From MAG-120802 sp049430265 (GTDB taxonomy: Bacteria > Actinomycetota > Actinomycetes > Nanopelagicales > Nanopelagicaceae), in assembly GCA_049430265.1 (NCBI GenBank), contig JBMTBW010000021.1:1-15160 (forward strand): DNA of 15,160 bases, in the 5' to 3' direction. A program made the position numbers and the translations under genes. Below, one piece after another: positions 7,107 to 13,703 of the stretch (positions are counted from its first letter, which is position 1; each line of letters starts with the position of its first letter). Under the pieces are notes generated by a model. The model was not told where the DNA came from and did not search any database. It saw nothing but the letters and a program-made list of their open reading frames with translations.

Positions 7107-8227
7107 TATTTGCTCCGATAGTAGTTAGGGGCATCAGCCACATCTAATACATCATGGGGATGGCTCTCAGAGAGGCCGGCTGCAGTAATTTGTATTAGCC
7201 GGCCGCGTTTTTGTAGCGCTGCAATATCTTGCGCTCCGGCATATCCCATCGCCGAGCGCAGCCCGCCAACTAATTGATGAACTACTTCAGCAACGCTGCC
7301 TCGATAAGCAACTTTTCCTTCAATACCTTCTGGAACTAATTTATCTTCAGCTAATACATCATCTTGCATATAGCGATCTTTTGAAAATGACTTCTGCTCG
7401 CCTCTTGATTGCATCGCGCCAAGTGAGCCCATCCCGCGATAGATCTTAAATTTTCTTCCATCACTTTCCACTAGCTCACCAGGTGATTCATCACAACCTG
7501 CAAGAAGAGATCCAAGCATCACAGTATCGGCCCCTGAAACAATTGCTTTGGCGATATCTCCCGAGTATTGCAAGCCGCCATCTGCAATCAATGGAATATC
7601 AGCTTTCTGACATGCCTTAGCTGCCTCCATAATTGCAGTTATCTGAGGAACTCCAACTCCAGCCACAACTCGTGTGGTGCAGATAGAGCCAGGTCCTACT
7701 CCAACTTTAACCGCGTCGGCTCCAGCATTTATCAGCGCTTGAGCTCCTGCTCTAGTTGCAACATTTCCACCAATTACTTCTTGTCTTGGAAAGTGCTTCT
7801 TAATTCTCACTATCGCATCTAAAACTGCTCGGTGATGGCCATGTGCGGTATCAACCACAATTACATCAACGCCAGCACCAATTAGCGCCTCAGCTCGTTC
7901 AAATCCATCTTCGCCAACGCCAACTGCTGCTCCAACTCTTAGATTTGCTCCCTTAACTAACTTCACATGAGTTACCTGTTCATCGATAGCAAGGTTTCTA
8001 TGGATAATTCCAATCCCGCCAGCTTTAGCCATAGCAATTGCCATTGCTGATTCAGTCACAGTATCCATCGCAGAGGAGATTAAAGGGATATCTAATTGGA
8101 TCGAGCGGGTAAGAAAAGTCTTTGTTTCAACCTCGGAGGGCACTACCTCTGAGGCATCTGGAAGCAGGAGAACATCATCGTAGGTAAGGCCAAGCATTGC
8201 GACCTTCTCATTTACGCTCTCACTCAC
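7106..8227 (-). CDS. guaB: IMP dehydrogenase lacking the CBS/Bateman domain
   Basis: GuaB oxidises IMP to XMP with NAD+, the committed step to guanine nucleotides. All catalytic parts are present: LGLTYDDVLLLP (12-23), SSAMDTV (51-57), the Cys loop GSICTTR with catalytic Cys183, the IMP phosphate site IADGGLQYSGDIAKAI (214-229), the flap Arg285-Tyr286 (SKDRYMQ) and EGIEGKVAYRG (300-310). It has only 373 residues against roughly 490-530 for typical actinobacterial GuaB. After IIHRNLAIDEQVTHVKLVK (74-92) the chain passes directly to NLRVGAAVGVG, where other GuaB proteins carry two CBS domains of about 120 residues. The frame is intact, so this is a clean loss, not a frameshift. The start is a GTG at 8227 with AAGGTGGA just upstream. 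An ATG at 8197 is possible, but KVAMLGLT is conserved upstream of it in mycobacterial GuaB2. It lies 25 bases after the MerR-type gene. Confidence 0.96.
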   Translation of the reverse strand: MSESVNEKVAMLGLTYDDVLLLPDASEVVPSEVETKTFLTRSIQLDIPLISSAMDTVTESAMAIAMAKAGGIGIIHRNLAIDEQVTHVKLVKGANLRVGAAVGVGEDGFERAEALIGAGVDVIVVDTAHGHHRAVLDAIVRIKKHFPRQEVIGGNVATRAGAQALINAGADAVKVGVGPGSICTTRVVAGVGVPQITAIMEAAKACQKADIPLIADGGLQYSGDIAKAIVSGADTVMLGSLLAGCDESPGELVESDGRKFKIYRGMGSLGAMQSRGEQKSFSKDRYMQDDVLAEDKLVPEGIEGKVAYRGSVAEVVHQLVGGLRSAMGYAGAQDIAALQKRGRLIQITAAGLSESHPHDVLDVADAPNYYRSK

Positions 8228-8252
8228 CGCTCCACCTTAATGGCTAGGGTAT

Positions 8253-9182
8253 TTAAGCTCCAACTGCCCGCGTAATTTCAGTTATCGCGCTATCAAGGCA
8301 ATCGACTTTTACTAGCGATTTCTTTGAAGTTTTATGCCATCCCGGCCCCCCAAGAATTATTCGCGGCGCTGGCCTAACTCTTGGAATATCGCCAACCACT
8401 TCACTCTTTCCATTCTTAGCCAATTGCGCCCAGAGAAAGACAGCAGGTGGGGCTGACTTTTTCACCATCGCACCTACTGCAGAAATTGGAGTTCTCGCCC
8501 CTAGAAATTGGGATTGAATGTTTCTCTCCGCAAGAGCTGCCCCCAAGGTATAGAGCGCAAGAGTGTGCATCTCTTCACCAATGCAAGCAAGCAATACTGG
8601 ACGGGGATTAATTGGATTCACAGGTGTTTGATTAGAGCTCTGCATCAGTCGAGTTATGATTTCGGTAAGTAAGTGTTCAATCTCAATTCCCGTGCCAAGC
8701 TCTGCCCATTCATTTCCCACGGCAATAAGAACGGGAACTATGAGTTCATTCCAAGTATTAATAATTCCGCGCTTTTCAATCTGCTGCCTAAGAACATTTT
8801 CGATAAAACTTCGATCATAAACTCTGGCAGCTTTTAGGAGTGATTCAATCAAATCCGAGCAATCGGCTACTTCAACGGCTACCTCTCTGCTAGATGAAGA
8901 TTCAAAACTCTTAGTTCTTCTTTTTAGCGCTACCTCTGCAGCATCACATGGTGAGTAGCCTTGAATAATTAACTTTCGCATTAAGGTAAGTCTGGCTAAA
9001 TCTTTAGCGCTATATCTGCGGTGCTCACCCTCAATATGACTAGATGGGCCAAGGCCATATCTGCGATCCCAAGTTCTAAGCGTGGCTGGAGCTATACCGA
9101 GTCTGCGAGCTACTGAAGCGACGGTTAAACGCTCATCTTCTAAGCCAGCCTTAAGGTTGGCACTTTTGGGGCGCTGGGCCAT
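8253..9182 (-). CDS. MerR-family transcriptional regulator with cobalamin-binding domain (CarH/LitR-like)
   Basis: The N-terminal MerR winged-helix domain spans about residues 19-90 (LTVASVARRLGIAPATLRTW, then the wing HRRYSAKDLARL). It is followed by a helical-bundle B12-binding domain (about 105-185) and a Rossmann-type B12-binding domain (about 194-309), numbered from the ATG at 9182 (309 residues). The helical bundle contains Trp159, nine residues, then Glu169-His170, the W-x9-EH pattern of CarH photoreceptors. His206 in EEMH, 36 residues later, is placed like the lower axial cobalt ligand (CarH His142 to His177 is 35). The following Gly of ExHxxG is Ala here, and the residue after Trp159 is Ala instead of CarH His132. 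The frame extends to a GTG at 9209, but MAQRP is the more natural start. It is divergent from whiB and is the first gene of the guaB-guaB3-guaA operon. Light sensing is inference; the target genes are unknown. Confidence 0.88.
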   Translation of the reverse strand: MAQRPKSANLKAGLEDERLTVASVARRLGIAPATLRTWDRRYGLGPSSHIEGEHRRYSAKDLARLTLMRKLIIQGYSPCDAAEVALKRRTKSFESSSSREVAVEVADCSDLIESLLKAARVYDRSFIENVLRQQIEKRGIINTWNELIVPVLIAVGNEWAELGTGIEIEHLLTEIITRLMQSSNQTPVNPINPRPVLLACIGEEMHTLALYTLGAALAERNIQSQFLGARTPISAVGAMVKKSAPPAVFLWAQLAKNGKSEVVGDIPRVRPAPRIILGGPGWHKTSKKSLVKVDCLDSAITEITRAVGA

Positions 9183-9190
9183 GGGCCAAT

Positions 9191-9210
9191 AGTGGTGCTT
9201 ATCACCCACT
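9191..9210. repeat. Imperfect dyad upstream of the MerR-type gene, possible operator
   Basis: The plus strand reads AGTGGTG, CTTAT, CACCCACT: two 7-8 base arms that are inverted copies apart from one extra C, around a five-base centre. It lies 8 bases upstream of the chosen ATG of the regulator (9182) and overlaps the alternative GTG start. A 20-base dyad just ahead of a MerR-type gene is a reasonable autoregulatory operator, or it could form a small hairpin in the mRNA leader. Neither is shown. The minus-strand promoter of the regulator itself is not clear. TAATTT at 9236-9231 is the best -10 candidate, without a good -35. Confidence 0.35.
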
Positions 9211-9247
9211 TTTGCGACCCGAAATCAAAGAAATTACCTCAAAGTAC

Positions 9248-9282
9248 TTGAACAACCTATGGCGCGATTGTATATTGGGGCT
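9248..9282 (+). promoter_or_regulatory. whiB promoter, leaderless
   Basis: TTGAAC (9248-9253), a 17-base spacer, and TATATT (9271-9276) form a good sigma-70/sigma-A type promoter. Six bases after the -10 hexamer comes the ATG at 9283. Transcription would therefore begin at or next to the A of the start codon, and the mRNA would have no 5' leader. If this promoter is right, the in-frame ATG at 9259 lies between -35 and -10 and cannot be the start on this transcript. Confidence 0.7.
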
Positions 9283-9585
9283 ATGTCAGAGACCTCTCGC
9301 CTACCCAAGCCCGTTATAGATAACTGGCAGTGGCAATTTGAAGGCGCCTGCCGCTCCCTTCCAACTGAGATGTTCTTTCATCCAGATGGAGAACGTGGTC
9401 CAAGACGTCGCGCTAGAGAAAATGCTGCAAAGGCAGTCTGTGCTACTTGCCCAGTATTAGCAGCTTGTAGAGCTCACGCCCTTGCCTCGCAAGAACCATA
9501 TGGAATTTGGGGCGGTTTAACTGAAGATGAACGACTTGAGATCATCTCTCGCGCATCGCGCCAGAGCAGTCCTCATAGCGCATAA
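9283..9585 (+). CDS. whiB3: WhiB-family iron-sulfur transcriptional regulator (WhiB3/WhiD type)
   Basis: WhiB proteins are actinobacteria-specific [4Fe-4S] regulators that bind the principal sigma factor and respond to redox signals or nitric oxide. From the ATG at 9283 it has 100 residues. The cluster ligands are Cys23, Cys53, Cys56 and Cys62 (C-x29-C-x2-C-x5-C), followed by the G-I-W-G-G turn (74-78) and a basic, Ser-rich tail. NWQWQ, MFFHPDGERG and EPYGIWGGL closely match M. tuberculosis WhiB3, whose four cysteines have, as I recall, the same numbers. That agreement and the promoter position support this start over the ATG at 9259 (108 residues). In Streptomyces the equivalent gene is whiD. 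It lies convergent to terC with only 9 bases between stop codons and no visible terminator. As in mycobacteria it is near groEL and guaB. Confidence 0.93.
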   Translation: MSETSRLPKPVIDNWQWQFEGACRSLPTEMFFHPDGERGPRRRARENAAKAVCATCPVLAACRAHALASQEPYGIWGGLTEDERLEIISRASRQSSPHSA

Positions 9586-9594
9586 CGCAACTAC

Positions 9595-10521
9595 TTACTC
9601 TTTACCTTTTTCATAATTCCCACTTGCCCTAAGGCTAATCACCGTAGTTACTGCCAAGGCAGAGATAATCACGCCAAGTGAGACTGTTAATGAAACATGA
9701 GGCACTTTGACGCCATAGATGTAATCAATTCCAACTCCATGCAAGGCTTCAATTATTAGCTTAATTCCAATAAAGCCTAGAACTATTGATAAACCTTTAG
9801 AGAGATAGACCAGGCGCTTTAATAGAATGCCTACTAGAAAATAAAGCTGGCGAAGTCCCATCAGGGCAAAAGCATTGGCCATAAAGACAATATAGGGATC
9901 TCTAGTTAAACCAAAGATTGCAGGGATTGAGTCAAGGGCAAAGAGTAGATCGGTGGTTCCAAGAGCAACGAGTGCAATCGTGAATGTGGAGTAGCCACGC
10001 TTTCTAAGAGCGGTAATTACGCGATTTTCTTGCCACTCATCTTCTTCTGGATCCTCAGTAATTAACTTATATGCAGTCCAAATCAAGATAGCTCCAAAGA
10101 AGAAGAATACGGCAACAAATCTTTCAACAACGGCGGCGCCAATAACTATGAATATTCCGCGCATCACAAGGGCCATCAAAATACCTAGCAGAAGTACTAG
10201 CTGCTCTTTCTCTTTTTCAATTTTTAGCCTTGATAAAATAATAAGAAATACAAAGAGATTATCGATTGAGAGTGAATACTCTGTTATCCAGCCAGCAAAA
10301 AACTCAGCCGACTTGGTCTGCCCGCCCCAACTGCGCAGTGAGATTCCAAAGGCAATGGCAGCTGAGACATAAATTCCGGTCCAAATCGCCGCCTCTTTTA
10401 GAGTGGTTATTGTGTTTCGCCTAAACCAAGCCCAGATCAAATCTCCCAGGGTTACCAAGAAAATCACGCCAAGAGTTATCGCCCAGATATGGGTTGAGAT
10501 ATTGAGAGATTCACTAACCAT
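9595..10521 (-). CDS. terC: TerC/Alx-family integral membrane protein (probable Mn2+ exporter)
   Basis: This is a 308-residue membrane protein of the TerC family, linked in other bacteria to manganese export, pH response and tellurium resistance. About eight or nine hydrophobic segments are visible (roughly 11-33, 43-64, 83-98, 107-130, 134-152, 182-204, 210-234, 243-262, 275-297). The signature acidic residues are in TLGDLIWAW (Asp26), SLSIDNLFVF (Asp87) and TDLLFALDSIP (Asp191, Asp197). A charged cytoplasmic loop (EDPEEDEWQENR, 156-167) splits the two halves of the internal repeat. The start is an ATG at 10521. There is no Shine-Dalgarno site, and TAAACT ends seven bases before the ATG, so the mRNA may be leaderless. 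I see no yybP-ykoY manganese riboswitch; the 74-base gap to groEL is filled by a terminator. In M. tuberculosis whiB3 directly faces groEL1, so terC looks like an insertion into that order. Confidence 0.92.
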   Translation of the reverse strand: MVSESLNISTHIWAITLGVIFLVTLGDLIWAWFRRNTITTLKEAAIWTGIYVSAAIAFGISLRSWGGQTKSAEFFAGWITEYSLSIDNLFVFLIILSRLKIEKEKEQLVLLLGILMALVMRGIFIVIGAAVVERFVAVFFFFGAILIWTAYKLITEDPEEDEWQENRVITALRKRGYSTFTIALVALGTTDLLFALDSIPAIFGLTRDPYIVFMANAFALMGLRQLYFLVGILLKRLVYLSKGLSIVLGFIGIKLIIEALHGVGIDYIYGVKVPHVSLTVSLGVIISALAVTTVISLRASGNYEKGKE

Positions 10522-10538
10522 GGCGGTGAGTTTATAGA

Positions 10539-10573
10539 GAAAGAGCCCTGATGTTTTCCATCAAGGCTCTTTC
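10539..10573 (-). terminator. Hairpin terminator of groES-groEL
   Basis: A near-perfect inverted repeat lies between groEL and terC. GAAAGAGCC pairs with GGCTTCTTTC's counterpart GGCTCTTTC, and TGATG pairs with CATCA, with one C/A mismatch between the two helices and a five-base loop. The stem is about 14 pairs long. On the minus strand it is followed by a T-rich but not pure T run (CTCTTTCTCTAT). It begins 23 bases after the groEL stop codon, the expected place for an intrinsic terminator. No plus-strand gene ends here, so it should serve groEL. Confidence 0.75.
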
Positions 10574-10595
10574 CTTACTCTTTTTATCACTTAAA

Positions 10596-12230
10596 TTAGT
10601 GACTATGGCCACCTGGTCCATGGCTATGGCCATGTCCTGATGCTTCTTCCTTCTTATCTTCTGGGGTTTCAAAGACAAGGGCTTCAGTGGTAATAAACAT
10701 TGCAGCAATTGAGGCCGCATTGGCAAGAGCTGAGCGAGTGACCTTAACTGGATCAATAACTCCAGCTTTAACTAGATCGCCATACTCATCAGTTGCCGCA
10801 TTAAAGCCTTCATTTGGCTTTAGCGTTCTGACCTTTGCTACGACTACATAGCCTTCTTGTCCTGCATTCTCTGCAATCCAACGAAGTGGCTCTTGACAAG
10901 CTTTAGCAACTAAGCGAACACCAACTGCTGAATCTCCTTCATGGCCAAGATCGCCATCAAGAACAGTTGCAGCATGAACTAGAGCTGCTCCGCCGCCAAC
11001 CACGATGCCTTCTTCAACGGCTGCGCGAGTAGCAGAGATAGCATCTTCTAGGCGATGCTTCTTCTCTTTTAATTCAACTTCGGTATGTGCTCCAACTTTG
11101 ATAACGCAGACGCCGCCAGAGAGCTTTGCAAGACGCTCCTGAAGCTTCTCTCTATCCCAATCAGAGTCAGCTGCTTCAATCTCTCGCCTCAACTCAGCGA
11201 TGCGACCTTCCACATCTTTCTTGTTTCCAGCTCCATCAACGATGGTGGTGTTATCTTTGGTGATCACAATTCTGCGAGCTTTTCCAAGCATGTCAATTGA
11301 AATCTGATCTAGCTTTAGACCAACTTCACTTGAGATAACTTGGCCGCCAGTTAGTACTGCAATATCTTGCAGCATCGCCTTGCGACGATCTCCAAAGCCT
11401 GGAGCCTTAACAGCTGCTGAGGTAAATACCCCACGCATGCGGTTTACAACTAGCGTTGAAAGGGCTTCGCCTTCAACATCTTCAGCAATAATCAATAGCG
11501 GCTTTGAGGCCTTTGCAACCTGCTCAAGAATTGGCAGTAGGTCAGCTAGAGCTGAGATTTTGCCAGCAGAGATCAAAATATAGGCATCCTCAAGGGTTGC
11601 CTCCATACGATCTTGATCGGTCACAAAGTATGGCGAGATATAGCCCTTATCAAATTGCATGCCTTCAGTAAATTCCAGCTCAAGACCGGTAGTTGAAGAT
11701 TCCTCAACAGTAATTACGCCGTCTTTGCCAACTTTATCCATCGCCTCAGCGATGAGATCACCAATACTGCGATCTTGAGCAGAGATAGTTGCAACATCTG
11801 CAATCTGCTCCTTAGCAGAGATCTTGGTGGAGTTAGCTCTTAACTTCTCAACAACTGCAGCAACTGCAGCTTCAATTCCAGCTTTGATTCCCATTGGCTG
11901 AGCTCCAGCTGCAAGGTTTCGTAGGCCTTCACGGACCATTGCCTGGGCAAGAACTGTGGCAGTTGTAGTGCCATCTCCTGCAACATCATTGGTCTTTTCA
12001 GCAACCTGCTTAACTAATTGAGCTCCCATATTTTCGGAAGGATCAGAGAGTTCAATTTCCTTAGCGATGGTTACTCCATCATTGGTAATTAAAGGCGCGC
12101 CAAATGACTTGCCGATAACTACGTTGCGTCCCTTAGGTCCTAGCGTTACTTTGACAGTATCGGCAAGGATATTAACTCCGCGCTCCATAGCGCGACGAGC
12201 GCTTTCATCAAATTGCAGTGATTTACCCAT
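10596..12230 (-). CDS. groEL: 60-kDa chaperonin GroEL, GroEL1 type with His-rich tail
   Basis: This is the ATP-driven chaperonin ring subunit that works with GroES to fold proteins in the cytoplasm. It has 544 residues, normal length. Visible landmarks are the N-terminal ATP site (TVKVTLGPKGRNVVI, 25-39), NDGVTIAKEI (50-59), VAGDGTTTATVLAQ (83-96) and, late in the protein, DAISATRAAVEEGIVVGGG. The C-terminus is GHGHSHGPGGHSH (532-544), with five histidines, in place of the Gly-Gly-Met repeats of the housekeeping type. In mycobacteria a His-rich tail marks GroEL1, the copy next to groES, as here. Whether a second groEL exists elsewhere cannot be seen. The ATG at 12230 is 27 bases after groES, with only a weak purine-rich ribosome site (AAGAGAAG). 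It is co-transcribed with groES under CIRCE control. Confidence 0.98.
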   Translation of the reverse strand: MGKSLQFDESARRAMERGVNILADTVKVTLGPKGRNVVIGKSFGAPLITNDGVTIAKEIELSDPSENMGAQLVKQVAEKTNDVAGDGTTTATVLAQAMVREGLRNLAAGAQPMGIKAGIEAAVAAVVEKLRANSTKISAKEQIADVATISAQDRSIGDLIAEAMDKVGKDGVITVEESSTTGLELEFTEGMQFDKGYISPYFVTDQDRMEATLEDAYILISAGKISALADLLPILEQVAKASKPLLIIAEDVEGEALSTLVVNRMRGVFTSAAVKAPGFGDRRKAMLQDIAVLTGGQVISSEVGLKLDQISIDMLGKARRIVITKDNTTIVDGAGNKKDVEGRIAELRREIEAADSDWDREKLQERLAKLSGGVCVIKVGAHTEVELKEKKHRLEDAISATRAAVEEGIVVGGGAALVHAATVLDGDLGHEGDSAVGVRLVAKACQEPLRWIAENAGQEGYVVVAKVRTLKPNEGFNAATDEYGDLVKAGVIDPVKVTRSALANAASIAAMFITTEALVFETPEDKKEEASGHGHSHGPGGHSH

Positions 12231-12257
12231 GTTTAGTTATCTTCTCTTCTTAGTTAA

Positions 12258-12551
12258 TTACTTCGCGATTACTGCAAGGATGTCACGGGCTGAGAGAACT
12301 AAATATTCCTCGCCACCATGTTTAATTTCAGTTCCACCGTATTTGCTATAGAGAACTACATCGCCAACTTTGATATCCATTGGCACGCGAACTCCATCAT
12401 CAAATCGTCCGGGACCAACTGCAACGACTGTGCCCTCTTGTGGCTTCTCTTTTGCAGTATCTGGAATAACTAGACCTGATGCGGTCTTCTCTTCAGCTTC
12501 GTTTATTTTGATAACGATACGATCTTCAAGCGGCTTAATGGCAATGGCCAT
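12258..12551 (-). CDS. groES: 10-kDa co-chaperonin GroES
   Basis: GroES is the heptameric lid that caps GroEL and creates the folding chamber. It has 97 residues, the standard length. It opens MAIAIKPLEDRIVIK, contains the mobile loop EKTASGLVIPDTAKEKPQ (about 21-38) with the hydrophobic GLVIP contact for GroEL, and includes GTVVAVGPG and KYGGTEIK. The start is an ATG at 12551. An AAGGAG ribosome site (minus strand, 12565-12560) lies eight bases upstream, the strongest Shine-Dalgarno in the window. It is the first gene of groES-groEL and follows a CIRCE operator and a sigma-A type promoter. Confidence 0.98.
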   Translation of the reverse strand: MAIAIKPLEDRIVIKINEAEEKTASGLVIPDTAKEKPQEGTVVAVGPGRFDDGVRVPMDIKVGDVVLYSKYGGTEIKHGGEEYLVLSARDILAVIAK

Positions 12552-12595
12552 CGTTATTGCTCCTTCTTCATCGAGTTTTTTCTACTTCGGGTGTT

Positions 12596-12622
12596 TTATC
12601 ACTCTCACCCGCTGAGTGCTAA
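12596..12622 (-). promoter_or_regulatory. CIRCE operator (HrcA binding site) of groES-groEL
   Basis: On the plus strand the arms are TTATCACTC (12596-12604) and GAGTGCTAA (12614-12622) with a nine-base spacer. The CIRCE consensus is TTAGCACTC-N9-GAGTGCTAA, so there is one mismatch in 18 arm positions. The element lies five bases downstream of the predicted -10 hexamer, covering the transcription start, as in classical HrcA-repressed operons. HrcA itself is not encoded in the window. I see no HspR/HAIR site here. Confidence 0.93.
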
Positions 12623-12627
12623 CGCCA

Positions 12628-12656
12628 AGCCTAGAGGCCTCTATTCCCGTTCTCAA
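12628..12656 (-). promoter_or_regulatory. groES-groEL promoter
   Basis: On the minus strand TTGAGA (12656-12651), a 17-base spacer and TAGGCT (12633-12628) make a sigma-A type promoter. Transcription would begin near 12621, inside the CIRCE element, giving a leader of about 70 bases. The spacer contains a perfect 12-base palindrome, TAGAGGCCTCTA (12632-12643), which overlaps the -10 by two bases. The promoter lies immediately downstream of the tsaD stop. Confidence 0.65.
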
Positions 12657-12668
12657 ATCCACAAGGCG

Positions 12669-13703
12669 CTAGGCCCAGATAGCTACCGAGGGGCTGATCT
12701 CAGAGGCGACCTGAATGCCTAGCTTTGAGGGGGCAATCCCCTTTGAGATGGCAAGGGAGCCCAGGGCAGCCACCATCGCCCCATTATCAGTGCAGAGATT
12801 GGCAGGAGGGCTTCGAAGCTCAAGGCCGGCCTGATCACATCGCAAAGCTGCCAGGCTTCTAAGGCGGGAGTTTGCCCCAACCCCTCCGGCAATTATCAAG
12901 GTTTGAATTCCGCTGGCCTTACAGGCCTTAATCGCCTTATCAAGTAAGACATCAACAACAGCTTCTTGAAAAGAGGCAGAGACATCAGAGCGGTTATATG
13001 AAGGATTAGCAACCAAATATCTTGAAACTGCAGTCTTAAGACCTGAGAAGGAGAAATCAAATCGATGCTCTGCCATATCTTTTGCTTGGCTAAGCCCGCG
13101 AGGAAAATTAATAGCATCACTTTTGCCATCTTTGGCATCTCTATCAATTAATGGCCCACCAGGAAAACCCAGATTAAGTAGGCGCGCCACTTTATCAAAT
13201 GCCTCACCAGCTGCATCATCAAGTGTTCTTCCAAGTGGCTCTATATCGTTAGTTAAATCATTAACTTGCAATATCGATGAATGTCCCCCGCTAACTAGTA
13301 GAGCAATCGCAGGGCTAATCTTTCTATCATCACTTAATAAATCAACTGCAATATGGGCTGCAAGGTGATTGACACCATAGAGTGGTTTATCAAGAGCAAG
13401 TGAGAGCGCATTAGCTGTTGAGATTCCAAGAAGAAGAGTTCCAACAAGCCCAGGACCTGCAGTAACTGCTATGCCATCAAGATCTTTTAGCTTCACTCCA
13501 GATTCATTTAAAGCCTGGGTAATTGCAGGTTGCATCGCCTCTAGGTGAGCCCGGGAGGCAACCTCTGGAACTACTCCGCCAAATCTTGCATGCTCATCAA
13601 CACTTGATGAGATGACATTTGCTAGAAGCTTTCTCCCTCTAACAATTCCAATCGCGGTCTCATCACAAGAGCTCTCAATACCAAGGACTAAAGGCTCACT
13701 CAT
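12669..13703 (-). CDS. tsaD: tRNA N6-threonylcarbamoyladenosine transferase TsaD
   Basis: TsaD (Gcp/YgjD) transfers the threonylcarbamoyl group from TC-AMP to A37 of ANN-decoding tRNAs, forming t6A, in complex with TsaB and TsaE. It has 344 residues. The ASKHA-fold features are present: VLGIESSCDETA (6-17), the metal ligands His113 and His117 (NHLAAH), the nucleotide loop LLVSGGHSS (135-143), and Asp306 in CTDNGAM. The start is an ATG at 13703 directly abutting the rimI stop (TAAATG), with an AGAGGTG ribosome site inside rimI. It is the last gene of tsaE-tsaB-rimI-tsaD. No hairpin terminator is visible between its stop and the groES promoter, so some read-through into groES is possible. Confidence 0.97.
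   Translation of the reverse strand: MSEPLVLGIESSCDETAIGIVRGRKLLANVISSSVDEHARFGGVVPEVASRAHLEAMQPAITQALNESGVKLKDLDGIAVTAGPGLVGTLLLGISTANALSLALDKPLYGVNHLAAHIAVDLLSDDRKISPAIALLVSGGHSSILQVNDLTNDIEPLGRTLDDAAGEAFDKVARLLNLGFPGGPLIDRDAKDGKSDAINFPRGLSQAKDMAEHRFDFSFSGLKTAVSRYLVANPSYNRSDVSASFQEAVVDVLLDKAIKACKASGIQTLIIAGGVGANSRLRSLAALRCDQAGLELRSPPANLCTDNGAMVAALGSLAISKGIAPSKLGIQVASEISPSVAIWA

Noticed and set aside
7106..8227. GuaB as a broken or frameshifted gene because it is about 120 residues short
   Set aside because: The frame is continuous, both ends are normal and all catalytic residues are present; only the CBS module is missing, so it is a domain loss, not a pseudogene.
9259..9282. Eight-residue extension of WhiB from the upstream ATG
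   Set aside because: It lies across the -10 element and shifts the cysteines away from the positions seen in WhiB3.
9549..9559. CGCG-CAT-CGCG mini-hairpin near the whiB end as a terminator
   Set aside because: A four-pair stem inside the coding region with no T-run is too weak to call.
10522..10595. Manganese (yybP-ykoY) riboswitch upstream of terC
   Set aside because: The 74-base gap is taken up by the groEL terminator hairpin, and no riboswitch core is visible.
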